A DNA stretch of 64,000 nucleotides from Kitasatospora sp044457565. Its GTDB lineage: Bacteria > Actinomycetota > Actinomycetes > Streptomycetales > Streptomycetaceae. A program made the position numbers and the translations under genes. The DNA is taken from contig NZ_JBITGZ010000003.1 of the NCBI RefSeq assembly GCF_044457565.1, positions 186,001-250,000 on the forward strand. The letters are read 5' to 3'. This document shows, in pieces, positions 8,605 to 16,716 of the stretch. The notes below the pieces were generated by a model that saw nothing but the letters and a program-made list of their open reading frames with translations, had not been told where the DNA came from and made no database searches. Within the stretch, counting starts at the first letter, position 1; every line of letters begins with the position of its first letter.

Positions 8605-9231
8605 ATGGACGAGCTCTCGGCGGTGCGCAGAGCCTTCCTGGACACGGCGCAGGCCGCCCGGGCGCAGCTCGCCCTGGCCGCCGTCACCAAGGCCTGGCAC
8701 AAGCCGAGCGCCCGGCCGGGCCCACGCACGCCGGGCATCCCGTACCCCCCGACGGTCGGCACGCTCGCCGGGCTGGTCGCGGAGCAGATCCTGGTCGTCC
8801 CGCTGGTGCTCGCCGAGCCCGGGCTGCCCGGGGCCGAGCCGATCCCGCTGCTGGAGTACTACGAGGCCGTCCGCTGGAGCGACCCGACCCCGTACGAGGT
8901 GCTCAACCTCCGGGCCGGGCCGGACGGCGACCTGGCCGGGCGCACCGGGGCGGCCATCGCCGCGCTGCGGCTGGCGCTGCCCGCCGAGCAGCCCGACCGG
9001 ACGGTCCACCTGCCGTGGGGCCCGTGGACGCTGAGTCTCGACGACTTCCTGGTCAGCCGGATGATGGAGCTGACCGTGCCCGCCGACGACCTGGCGTTCA
9101 GCCTCGGCCTGCCCTCCCCGAGACTGCCCGCCGCCGGCCTGGACACCGTGCTGCGCCTGCTCATCCGGCATGCCGTCCGCCGGCCCGGCCCGGGGCCGGA
9201 CCCGCTGCACCCGGCCGCCGCCGCGTCCTGA
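8605..9231 (+). CDS. Hypothetical protein, weakly DinB/maleylpyruvate-isomerase-like
   Basis: A 208-residue, mostly helical protein. AGGAGG lies four bases before the ATG at 8605; a GTG at 8575 is an alternative. The overall pattern (N-terminal helix, then ELTVPADDLAFSLGLPSPRLP and a C-terminal helix) recalls mycothiol-dependent maleylpyruvate isomerase or DinB-like four-helix proteins. The usual metal-binding His residues of that fold are not obvious, so the relation is tentative. It converges with the acyl-CoA dehydrogenase gene. Confidence 0.6.
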   Translation: MDELSAVRRAFLDTAQAARAQLALAAVTKAWHKPSARPGPRTPGIPYPPTVGTLAGLVAEQILVVPLVLAEPGLPGAEPIPLLEYYEAVRWSDPTPYEVLNLRAGPDGDLAGRTGAAIAALRLALPAEQPDRTVHLPWGPWTLSLDDFLVSRMMELTVPADDLAFSLGLPSPRLPAAGLDTVLRLLIRHAVRRPGPGPDPLHPAAAAS

Positions 9232-9288
9232 GCCGGGCGTGGCGGCAGCCCGGGTGCGAGGGCCCGGGGCACCCCAGCCCCGGCCCCG

Positions 9289-10467
9289 TCAGCGGTAGGC
9301 CGACTCGCCGGTGATGGCCTCGCCGAGCACCAGGGTGTGGATCTCGGCGGTGCCCTCGTACGTCAGCACCGACTCCAGGTTGTTGGCGTGCCGCAGCACC
9401 GGGTACTCCGTGGTGATGCCGTTCGCGCCGAGGATGGTCCGGGCGCTGCGGGCGATCTCCAGCGCCGCCCGGACGTTGTTGAGCTTGCCGAAGCTGACGT
9501 GGGCCGGGCGGCACTCGCCCGCGTCCTTGAGGCGGCCGATCCGCAGCGCCACCAGGTACGCCTTCTCCACCTCCAGCATCATCTCGACCAGCTTCTGCTG
9601 GGTCAGCTGGAAGCCGGCGATCGGACGGTCGAACTGGATCCGTGTCCGGGCGTAGTCCAGTGCGGTGGTGTAGCAGTCGCGGGCGGCGCCGACCGTTCCC
9701 CAGAGGATCCCGTACCTGGCCTCGTTGAGGGAGGAGAGCGGGCCGCGCAGGCCGGTGACGCCGGGCAGTACGGCGTCGGCGGGCAGCAGCACGTCCTCGA
9801 AGGCCAGCTCACTCGTCACCGAGGCGCGCAGCGAGAGCTTGCCGTGCACGTCGCGGGTGGAGAAGCCGGCGGCGCCGCGCGGCACCAGGAAGCCGCGCAC
9901 GCCCTCCTCGGTCTGCGCCCAGACCACCGCGACGTCCGCGATGCTGCCGTTGGTGATCCACATCTTGCTGCCCGACAGCACCCAGTCGGCGCCCTTGCGG
10001 GTGGCCCTGGTCCGCATGTTGGCGGGGTCGGAGCCGAAGTCCGGCTCGGTGAGGGCGAAGCAGCCGATCGCCCGCCCGGCGGCCAGCTCCGGCAGCCAGC
10101 GCTGCTTCTGCTCCTCGGAGCCGTACGCGTGGATGGCACGCATCGCCAGCGAGCCCTGGACGGACACGAAGCTCCGCAGCCCCGAGTCGGCGGCCTCCAG
10201 CTCCATACAGGCCACCCCGTACGCGACGGCCGTGGAGCCGGTGCAGCCGTAGCCGTCCAGGTGCATGCCCAGGACGCCCAGCGCGCCCAGCTCGGGCGCC
10301 AGTTCGCGGGCCGGGAAGACGCCCCGGTCGAACCAGTCGCCGACGTTCGGGCGGATCCGCTCGTCGGCGAAGCGCCGCACGGTGTCGCGGATCAGCCGCT
10401 CCTCGTCGGTGAGCATGTCGCCCACCGCGAGCAGGTCGGCCGGGTCGATGCGGTTGGGCTTCGTCAT
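9289..10467 (-). CDS. Acyl-CoA dehydrogenase, glutaryl-CoA-dehydrogenase-like
   Basis: A 392-residue FAD flavoenzyme. It has the three ACAD parts: N-terminal helices (from LTDEERLIRDTVRRFADE), a middle beta domain with FALTEPDFGSDP and WITNGSIADV, and C-terminal helices. The catalytic base is Glu371 in TYEGTAEIHTL. The N-terminal DPADLL start and the YEGTAEIHTLVLG end are most like the glutaryl-CoA dehydrogenase group, which oxidises and decarboxylates glutaryl-CoA in Lys/Trp breakdown. Start ATG at 10467 with GAGG upstream; the same frame stays open to 11190 without family resemblance. Confidence 0.85.
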   Translation of the reverse strand: MTKPNRIDPADLLAVGDMLTDEERLIRDTVRRFADERIRPNVGDWFDRGVFPARELAPELGALGVLGMHLDGYGCTGSTAVAYGVACMELEAADSGLRSFVSVQGSLAMRAIHAYGSEEQKQRWLPELAAGRAIGCFALTEPDFGSDPANMRTRATRKGADWVLSGSKMWITNGSIADVAVVWAQTEEGVRGFLVPRGAAGFSTRDVHGKLSLRASVTSELAFEDVLLPADAVLPGVTGLRGPLSSLNEARYGILWGTVGAARDCYTTALDYARTRIQFDRPIAGFQLTQQKLVEMMLEVEKAYLVALRIGRLKDAGECRPAHVSFGKLNNVRAALEIARSARTILGANGITTEYPVLRHANNLESVLTYEGTAEIHTLVLGEAITGESAYR

Positions 10468-10647
10468 AGGAGCCTCTCGGTTGGGCTGGTCGCGTGGGTT
10501 CGACGGGCGCTCACGGCAGGCGCGGCGGCTACCGGGGAGTATTCCGCACGGGGGCGGGGGACGGCAGTGACCGGGCACACCTCCGGGTCTCATAGGCTGG
10601 CGGCGCTGTCGACGGCGGACGCAACGGCCGATCCGGAACGAGGGGGA

Positions 10648-10971
10648 CGAATGGCACGCTGGGCACTGGTGGTCGAGGAGACCGACGGCATCGGCGACAA
10701 CCGGCTGTGGGCGCCGAAGGTGCTCGCCGAGGTCGAGGGCACCCGGGAGGAGGCACTCGCGGAGCTGAAGCGGATCGTGCCGGGCTACAAGCCACAGCAC
10801 CCGGTGACCGACCGGCAGCGCACGCTGCTGCGTGACGGGGACACCTATCTGCTCGTCTCGCGCGGCAGCATGCGGGACTACCACTGCATCTTCCGGGTGT
10901 GGGAGCTGCTCTGGGACAGCAAGCGCCCGGAGATCCAGCAGGAGCGCCTGCGCGACAACCCTGCGGGCTGA
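10648..10971 (+). CDS. Conserved small protein of unknown function
   Basis: A 107-residue protein beginning MARWALVVEETDGIGDNRLW and ending with an acidic/basic helix (KRPEIQQERLRDN). GAGGGGG lies about five bases before the ATG. It has no signal peptide, membrane segment or catalytic motif that I recognise. Codon use is like its neighbours and a strong terminator follows, so it is very probably a real single-gene unit. Confidence 0.75.
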   Translation, partial: RMARWALVVEETDGIGDNRLWAPKVLAEVEGTREEALAELKRIVPGYKPQHPVTDRQRTLLRDGDTYLLVSRGSMRDYHCIFRVWELLWDSKRPEIQQERLRDNPAG

Positions 10972-10983
10972 CCCTCCATCAGC

Positions 10984-11016
10984 CGTGGCCCGGGCCGGAC
11001 ACCGGCCCGGGCCACG
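10984..11016 (+). terminator. Hairpin terminator
   Basis: A 15-base perfect stem (10984-10998 with 11002-11016) around a 3-base loop, 12 bases after the preceding stop. Confidence 0.8.
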
Positions 11017-11108
11017 CGCGTTTCGGCTGGCGGCACGGCAGGCGGCACGGCAACTCCTCCCCGCGGGCCCTTGACGCGTACAGCGACAACTGATTCCCTT
11101 CCGTGCAA

Positions 11109-11129
11109 CGTTAGGAAACCTTCCTAACG
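11109..11129. promoter_or_regulatory. Palindromic operator upstream of the chitinase
   Basis: CGTTAGGAA, three bases, then TTCCTAACG: a perfect 9-base inverted repeat 76 bases before the chitinase start. TTAGGAAA-type palindromes are found in front of secreted polysaccharide hydrolases of Streptomyces, including chitosanase, where as I recall a ROK-family repressor binds. Which regulator acts here is inference. Confidence 0.6.
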
Positions 11130-11204
11130 GATCATCAATCGTCGTCCGGCTCCCCCGCGTCGCCGCACCATCCAGTCCCCCACGGAACAACGGAACGGTG
11201 AACC

Positions 11205-12200
11205 ATGGCCTCGACCAAGCTCCTGCGTCCCCTGCTCGCCCTCGCCACCAGTGCCGCCCTGGCCGGCGGCGCCGTCGCCCTGGCCCCCGCCGGGCAGGCC
11301 GCCACGCCCGACCCGGTTGGCCTCAACGCGCCCTACGAGTACCTCGGTTGGGGCAACCCGCAGAGCCCGACCGCCGTGATGTCGGCGACCGGCGTCAAGC
11401 AGTTCACGCTCGCCTTCATGCTCAGCGACGGTGGTTGCAACCCCAAGTGGGACGGCACCCGGGCGCTCACCGGCGGCGGTGACCAGAGCGCCATCAACGG
11501 CATCCGCGCGGCCGGCGGTGACGTGGTGATCTCCTTCGGCGGCTGGAGCGGCGCCAAGCTCGGCGAGAAGTGCGGCTCCGCGAGCGCGCTGGCCGGGGCG
11601 TACCAGAAGGTGATCGACGCCTACCGGCTCAAGGCGATCGACATCGACATCGAGGACACCGAGGTCGCGAGCGCGACCGTCCGCCAGCGGGTGATCGACG
11701 CGCTGAAGATCGCCAAGACCAGGAACCCCGGCATCAAGGAGTACGTCACCTTCGGCACCACCACCAGCGGCCCGGACGCCGCCGGGGCGGACCTGATCAA
11801 GAAGGGCGCCAAGGCCGGACTGGCACTCGACGGCTGGACCATCATGCCCTTCGACTTCGGCGGCCACAGCGGCTCGATGGGCTCGGTGACCGTCGCCGCC
11901 GCCGACGGCCTCAAGAACGCCGTGGCGAGCGCCTACGGCTACGACGCGGCGACCGCCTACCGCCACATCGGCATCTCCTCGATGAACGGCGTCACGGACG
12001 AGAGCGATGAGAAGGTCTCCACCGGAGACTTCACCACCATCCTCAACTACGCCAAGGCCCACCACCTGGCCCGGTTCACCTTCTGGGCCGTCAACCGCGA
12101 CCGGCAGTGCCCCGCCGGCACCCCGGCCGGCGACTCGTGCAGCGGGATCAGCCAGGCGCCGTACGCCTTCACCAAGATGGTCGCCCAGTACCACGGCTGA
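11205..12200 (+). CDS. Secreted GH18 chitinase
   Basis: A 331-residue glycoside hydrolase family 18 enzyme that cuts chitin. It has a Sec signal peptide (cleavage probably after GQAA, near residue 33), the SxGG motif SFGGWSG (110-116) and the catalytic DxDxE as Asp146, Asp148, Glu150, where Glu is the acid. The tail is short and no carbohydrate-binding domain is present, so it is a bare catalytic module. A perfect palindrome sits in its promoter; no DasR-type box was seen there. GH18 endo-N-acetylglucosaminidases share the fold and cannot be fully excluded. Confidence 0.9.
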   Translation: MASTKLLRPLLALATSAALAGGAVALAPAGQAATPDPVGLNAPYEYLGWGNPQSPTAVMSATGVKQFTLAFMLSDGGCNPKWDGTRALTGGGDQSAINGIRAAGGDVVISFGGWSGAKLGEKCGSASALAGAYQKVIDAYRLKAIDIDIEDTEVASATVRQRVIDALKIAKTRNPGIKEYVTFGTTTSGPDAAGADLIKKGAKAGLALDGWTIMPFDFGGHSGSMGSVTVAAADGLKNAVASAYGYDAATAYRHIGISSMNGVTDESDEKVSTGDFTTILNYAKAHHLARFTFWAVNRDRQCPAGTPAGDSCSGISQAPYAFTKMVAQYHG

Positions 12201-12227
12201 GCCCTGCCGCCCGGGAGTGGCGGGGTA

Positions 12228-12270
12228 CGGCGGAGTGGAAGGTCGGCGGGTCCGACTCTCCACTCCGCCG
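12228..12270. terminator. Bidirectional hairpin terminator
   Basis: A 12-base perfect outer stem (12228-12239 with 12259-12270) continues into a 5-base inner stem (12242-12246 with 12252-12256). It lies between the convergent chitinase and membrane-protein genes and can stop both. Confidence 0.8.
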
Positions 12271-12300
12271 CTCCGGGGCAGGCGGTCCAGGCCGGACGGC

Positions 12301-13080
12301 TCAGTGCAGGATGTTCACCGCTCGGGCGACCACCAGCAGCACGATCAGCACGGAGATCACGCTCTGCACCATCATCAGCAGCTTCGCCCAGACCGAGAGC
12401 GGCATGGTGTCGGTCGGGCTGAAGGCCGTGGCGTTGGTGAAGGCGACGTAGACGTAGTCCGGGAAGCTCGGCTCCCAGCGCGGCGGCACCAGCTCGGCCG
12501 GCAGCTGCATCTGTGGGAAGAGGAAGTCCGGGTACTGCCGGACCCCCTGGGCCCGGGCCGCCGGGCCGCCTCGGTCCCACTCCCAGTACCAGAGCGCGAA
12601 GGCGATCACGTTCGTCAGCCAGATCGCCCCGCCCGACCCCAGCAGCCCGAGCGCACCGGGCTGCCCCGAGTCGTAGATCAGCTCCTGCACCAGCCGCAGC
12701 GCCGACGAGCCGTTGGCCAGGCTGATCGCCGCCGCCAGGGCGAGGCCCAGCCCGCGCAGCAAGCGCGTGCTGCGGTCCAGGCGCCGGTGCGGGTTCGCGG
12801 CCGCCGCCGCCAGCAGCAGGGCGACCTCCAGGGCCGGCAGCAGCCACTGCGGCCGCAGCGACAGCCGCGCCGGGAGGAGGAGTTGCAGGCAGACCACGAT
12901 GAGGACGGCGACGGTCACCGTCCAGCGTTCCTCCCCCTCGGTGGGCCGGCGCCAGGCGGGCTGCTGCCCGGGCTGCTCCGGGCCGGGTTCGAGCAGCCGC
13001 TCGATCCGGTCCAGGCGCCGGTGCAGCAGCTCCACCGACTCGTGCCCCAGTCCACCACCCGGCGGCTCGTTCTCGCTCAT
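12301..13080 (-). CDS. Multi-pass membrane protein, possibly channel-like
   Basis: A 259-residue protein with a charged N-terminal helix (ELLHRRLDRIERLLE) followed by about six hydrophobic segments. The segment FPDYVYVAFTNATAFSPTD between the last two helices resembles a re-entrant pore-loop arrangement, but no K+ filter TVGYG is present. In-frame ATGs at 13080 and 13089 are both possible and neither has a clear ribosome site. Function is unknown; 'ion-channel-like' is only an impression from topology. Confidence 0.7.
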   Translation of the reverse strand: MSENEPPGGGLGHESVELLHRRLDRIERLLEPGPEQPGQQPAWRRPTEGEERWTVTVAVLIVVCLQLLLPARLSLRPQWLLPALEVALLLAAAAANPHRRLDRSTRLLRGLGLALAAAISLANGSSALRLVQELIYDSGQPGALGLLGSGGAIWLTNVIAFALWYWEWDRGGPAARAQGVRQYPDFLFPQMQLPAELVPPRWEPSFPDYVYVAFTNATAFSPTDTMPLSVWAKLLMMVQSVISVLIVLLVVARAVNILH

Positions 13081-13134
13081 GGCGGCCATTGTCGCGGAGC
13101 GAAGTCGATCTGACGCAGGCACAGGCCGCGTCGA

Positions 13135-13596
13135 CTACGGCAGGTCCCCGTTGCCGCCGAGGTTCACGACCATGCGGCGCATCACGTTCACCGCCACGGC
13201 GTACTCGGTGGACGGGATCCCCTGGTGGATCCGCTCGTGCGCACGGGCGAGCCGCTCCCTGGCCCGCTGCCGGCCGGCCTCGCCCTCCGCCGTCAGGGTC
13301 AGGCCGCCGGAGGTCTCGGTGATCCACCCGCGCGCGAGCAGCTCGTCGAACACCGCCTCGAAGTCGACGCCCGGCTCGGCGAACTCGCGCAACCGCGCGG
13401 CCAGCCCACCCCGCTGCCAGGCGCCGGGCGAACCAGCTACGTGGTTCAGCGTCCACCAGTGCGGCTGGGCGAGGCGCTCCTCGGCCAGCTCGGCCCGGAT
13501 CCGGGTGAGCACCGCCTTGGCGGTGACGTCGCTCCAGTAGCCGATCGGCTGGGCGGCGAGCTGGGCCCCGGTGTACTCCTGCAACTGAACGCTCAT
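13135..13596 (-). CDS. MarR-family transcriptional regulator
   Basis: A 153-residue winged-helix protein. The recognition region lies around ELLARGWITETSGGLTLTAEGEAGR, with dimer helices at both ends. The ATG at 13596 has GGAGG eight bases upstream. The gene is downstream of the cholesterol-oxidase-like gene on the same strand, with a 163-base gap holding a cluster of inverted half-sites, so it probably has its own promoter and regulates itself. Ligand unknown. Confidence 0.78.
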   Translation of the reverse strand: MSVQLQEYTGAQLAAQPIGYWSDVTAKAVLTRIRAELAEERLAQPHWWTLNHVAGSPGAWQRGGLAARLREFAEPGVDFEAVFDELLARGWITETSGGLTLTAEGEAGRQRARERLARAHERIHQGIPSTEYAVAVNVMRRMVVNLGGNGDLP

Positions 13597-13657
13597 GACT
13601 GGGGCCTCCGTTGGTGGTCCGAGTGGTCCGATGCGATGCGATGTGTTCACCGTAGGA

Positions 13658-13680
13658 GTTCAAGCGGACTTGAGGTCAAG
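13658..13680. promoter_or_regulatory. Cluster of TCAAG/CTTGA half-sites in the marR promoter
   Basis: TCAAG, four bases, CTTGA, two bases, TCAAG gives two overlapping dyads: 13660-13673 and 13669-13680. The second has the shape of a MarR operator. The 18 bases at 13658-13675 also match the SoxR box (CCTCAAGTTAACTTGAGG type) in one full arm. It lies about 62 bases upstream of the marR start. Confidence 0.55.
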
Positions 13681-13759
13681 CCCTGCCAGAGTGGGAAGTC
13701 GCCTTCGTGCAGCACGACCCACACCTCGGGCACGGTCGGGCTGTCGAGAATCCGCCCCG

Positions 13760-15617
13760 TCAGCGCAGCAGGGCGTCCAGGAACTCGTTGCCGAAGACCC
13801 GGTGCGGGTCGTAGCGGTCCAGGACGGCGACGGCCTCGTCCCAGGCCGTGCTGCCGTCCGCGCCACCGGCAGCGCCGGCGCCACCCGGGCCGCCGCCGGC
13901 GCGGTGGCTGTCGGGGATTGACGCGGGTGAGCACGTCCGGGTCGGCCCAGGCGGCGTCGGCGGTGTACGCCCAGCCCTTGGACCACTCCACCCGCAGGCC
14001 GGCCCGGGTGCCGTCGAAGGTGCGCAGCAGGAACTGCTCGACGTCGCGGCAGAACCGGTGCAGACCGGGGGTGTTGGGCAGGCTGAGGATGTCGAGCCAG
14101 ACCGCGGTGTCCCAGTCGGGGCGGTCCGGGCGCGGGCGCAGTGCGGAGAGCAGCGGTGGGCGGGCGCCGGGGACGCCGGACCAGGACGGGTCGTCCAGGC
14201 CGGTGACGCGGATCTCCACGGCGCCGTTCACCGGGTACTCGCCACGCGCCCGGTACTGCGCGAGCAGCGTGCGGTAGTACGCGGCGAACTCGCCCACCAC
14301 CCACTGCAGGTCGGCCCGCCGGGTGAGCACGGCGTAGCCGTTGGCGGTGACCCGCAGGGTGCTGGGCCGGACGTACTGGAGCACGGTGCGGGAGGCGCCC
14401 CAGAGGTCCGAGCGCAGGCCGTCTGCCAGCAGGTGGCTCAAGGTGTCGCCGCTGAGCAGGTCACGCAGCAGGCCGCCGGAGAGCAGGACGTCGGTGAGGT
14501 CGCCGGTCAGGCCGAGGGCGGCCACCAGGTACTGGAGTTGGCCGAACAGCGGCGCGGAGGACCAGGCGCCGCCGATCAGCTGCCCGGCCAGTTCGGCGAC
14601 CGGACGGGGGATGTTGTCGGAGAAGGGGTAGTTGTAGGGCTCGGTGACCCGGCGGGCGGCGAACGGCTGCCGGGGCACCACACTCCAGGTCTTCAGCCAG
14701 GGGCGGTCGGTGAAGGCGAACCAGATGGCCTCGGCCCGGCCGTCCCGCTCGACGAAGCTCGCGAAGGTGCGAGGGCTGCCGCCGGTGCCCGGGCGGGCGA
14801 AGAGTTCGGTGGCGGGGATGTCGAGCCGGCTGACGCAGCGCAGCGGGCGGTCGGCACCCACCCGCAGCACCACCTCGGTGAGGAAGGCCCGGCCGAGGTG
14901 GACGAGGAAGGCCGCGCTGTCAGCCTCCGGGCGTTCGAAGGTCCTCAGCACGTAGCGGCCGGCGGCCTCGTCGTGGACGACTGCGGTGAGCCGGACGATC
15001 TGGTTGCTGAGCGAGCCGTAGCTGTGACCGGCCGGCCTGCTCTCGCCGGCGGCCGGGACGGCGGTGCCGTGGCCGCCGATGGCGAGCACCCCGCCCACGG
15101 TGACCTCGCCGGGCGCGGGGCAGGCGGTGACGCCCAGGCCGTGGCCGGCCAGTTGGGCGAGCAGGGCCTCCATGGTCGCGCCGGTCTGCACCCGGACGGT
15201 GTCCGGGGTGTCGACGGACATCGCGGTCAGGTAGCGGCTGGTGTCGACGAGCAGGACGCGGGCCGACTCCGCCGTGCCGTCGGCGACGGTCAGCGGCGCC
15301 CAGGTGTGCCGGTACCCCTGGGCGCGCAGCCGCCAGCCCTGGGCGCGCGCCCAGTCGGCGAGGTCCGCGACCTGCTGCGGGGTGCGCGGGGCGCAGGTCC
15401 AGAGCTGGTCGGTGCGGATCTCGCCGGCCCAGTTCTGGTACTCCCGCCGGTACAGCTCGGGGCCGTCGGGCAGCCCGGGCGGCGCCGGGGTGGCGGCGTT
15501 CGCGCTGTCGGGCCCGACCGTCCCGCGCAGCAGCCAGCCCGCCCCGCCGAGCGCCGCCGACGCCCCGATCAGCTGCCGCCGGGTCAGTCCCGCCTCGCGT
15601 CGCCGTCCAGCCGTCAT
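13760..15617 (-). CDS. Tat-exported cholesterol-oxidase-like FAD enzyme (VAO family), frameshifted
   Basis: A flavoprotein resembling vanillyl-alcohol-oxidase-type cholesterol oxidase. The N-terminus has a twin-Arg signal (TRRQLIGAS) and a hydrophobic stretch. The FAD domain follows, with GGHGTAVPA holding the His expected to bind FAD covalently, then a substrate domain. The main frame runs well to DPDVLTRVN, then turns into Arg-rich nonsense. The expected ending (DRYDPHRVFGNEFLDALLR and stop at 13760) lies in the next frame. Removing one base from the four-G run at 13913-13916 joins the two. This is either a sequencing error or a real mutation costing the last ~50 residues. Substrate could be another sterol or alcohol. 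Confidence 0.72.
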
Positions 15618-15922
15618 GCCGTCGCCCCCTCGTCCCTCGCCGTCCCACCGTCGGCCGGGTGCCGCCCGCCACGCGCCACCTGCGGCGTGCCGGGTCCGGG
15701 CCGCCTGGCCTATCCCCCGGAAGGCCCGGAAGACCCACGGCAGAGCGTACGAAACCGGCGCGCGGAAGCGCGGAGCTGTCGGCCTTGCGCTCACCTGATC
15801 GAGTGAACCTGCGGGGTTCGGTCCCGCTGCGCGCCCGGCCTCGGTCGCGATTCTTCCCACACGGAGGATCGGCTCGCCCCTAGTCTGTGCGTGACCGTCA
15901 CATCACTCTCTGGAGAGTCCCT
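15618..15922. promoter_or_regulatory. Divergent promoter region, cholesterol-oxidase-like / TNT genes
   Basis: About 305 bases with no credible gene. Near the plus-strand gene are a possible -10 hexamer TAGTCT (15881-15886) and a perfect short dyad GTGAC-C-GTCAC (15891-15901). GGAGAG at 15912-15917 is the ribosome site of the next gene. Confidence 0.45.
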
Positions 15923-16579
15923 ATGAAGGTTCGTCGGATCCTGCTCGCCACCGTCGCCGGCGTCGGCCTGCTGACCGCGGCGCCGCCCGCCCAGGCTGCC
16001 GGTGCGGCCGCGGTGACCGCCACGGCCACCCCGCCGGACCAGTGCTCGGAGGCGGACTGGCACGGTGACGCCCGGCTCGGCCCGGAGCGGCTCCCGGTCG
16101 TCGGCCGGGTCGGGCAGCAGCTGATCGACTACCAGCGCACCGGCGGCCGGCCGGAGCAGGAGTTCCTGGCGGCCTTCTACGACTCCTCGGCGGGCTCCTG
16201 GAAGTACCCGCCCGCGGACGGCTACGTGATCCTGAACGGCAAGCCGATCAAGGTGGTGCAGACCCTCAAGCCCGGCCTGGACATCGACCGCTACGGCAGT
16301 GAGTTCGGTTCCTTCCTCGCCCCGGAGGGCCTGGCGTACGCCAAACGCTCGATCCCGCCGCAGAGCCTGGACAACCTGGCGGCTCCCGGTGGGTGCAACT
16401 ACCACGACTACAAGGTGCTCAAGCCGTTCAAGGTACAGGCGGGTCCGATCGCGCCCTGGTTCAACCAGCCCGGCTGGGGCTGGCAGTACCAGCTGGACGC
16501 CACCCTGGTGCCGGGCGCCCCGGCGCGGATCAACGTGGGCTGGCTGGTCACCAACGGGTACCTGGAGCGGCTGGTCTGA
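15923..16579 (+). CDS. Secreted TNT-domain protein (NAD+ glycohydrolase-like toxin fold)
   Basis: A 218-residue protein with a Sec signal peptide (cleavage near PAQAA, residue 25) and a C-terminal TNT domain of about 110 residues. TNT is the NAD+-destroying toxin domain of M. tuberculosis CpnT. Family landmarks are YPPADGYVIL, the LKPG-x5-DRYG region, APEGLAYAKR, the APWFNQPGWGWQYQL end with the conserved Gln, and two Cys. I cannot place the catalytic His of CpnT with confidence. No immunity-factor gene lies next to it. The ATG at 15923 has GGAGAG six bases upstream. Whether it is enzymatically active is open. Confidence 0.82.
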   Translation: MKVRRILLATVAGVGLLTAAPPAQAAGAAAVTATATPPDQCSEADWHGDARLGPERLPVVGRVGQQLIDYQRTGGRPEQEFLAAFYDSSAGSWKYPPADGYVILNGKPIKVVQTLKPGLDIDRYGSEFGSFLAPEGLAYAKRSIPPQSLDNLAAPGGCNYHDYKVLKPFKVQAGPIAPWFNQPGWGWQYQLDATLVPGAPARINVGWLVTNGYLERLV

Positions 16580-16602
16580 GTCCGCGGCCCGGCCGCCCGG
16601 CA

Positions 16603-16661
16603 GCGGGCGGGCAGCGGGGTGACGACGGCTGCCGGCGCCTGTCACCCCTTTGCCCGCCCGC
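16603..16661 (+). terminator. Long hairpin terminator
   Basis: Arms 16603-16623 and 16641-16661 pair over 21 positions with two internal mismatches, 23 bases after the TNT stop. Confidence 0.7.
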
Positions 16662-16716
16662 GGCGGAAATACCTGCGGTGCCCCCGCGGCTCTGATCATC
16701 AGGAGGTGTCCCAACC

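Noticed and set aside
10468..11190. N-terminal extension of the glutaryl-CoA-dehydrogenase-like protein
   Set aside because: The frame is open to 11190 but crosses a plus-strand gene and a perfect terminator, and the extension does not resemble the family.
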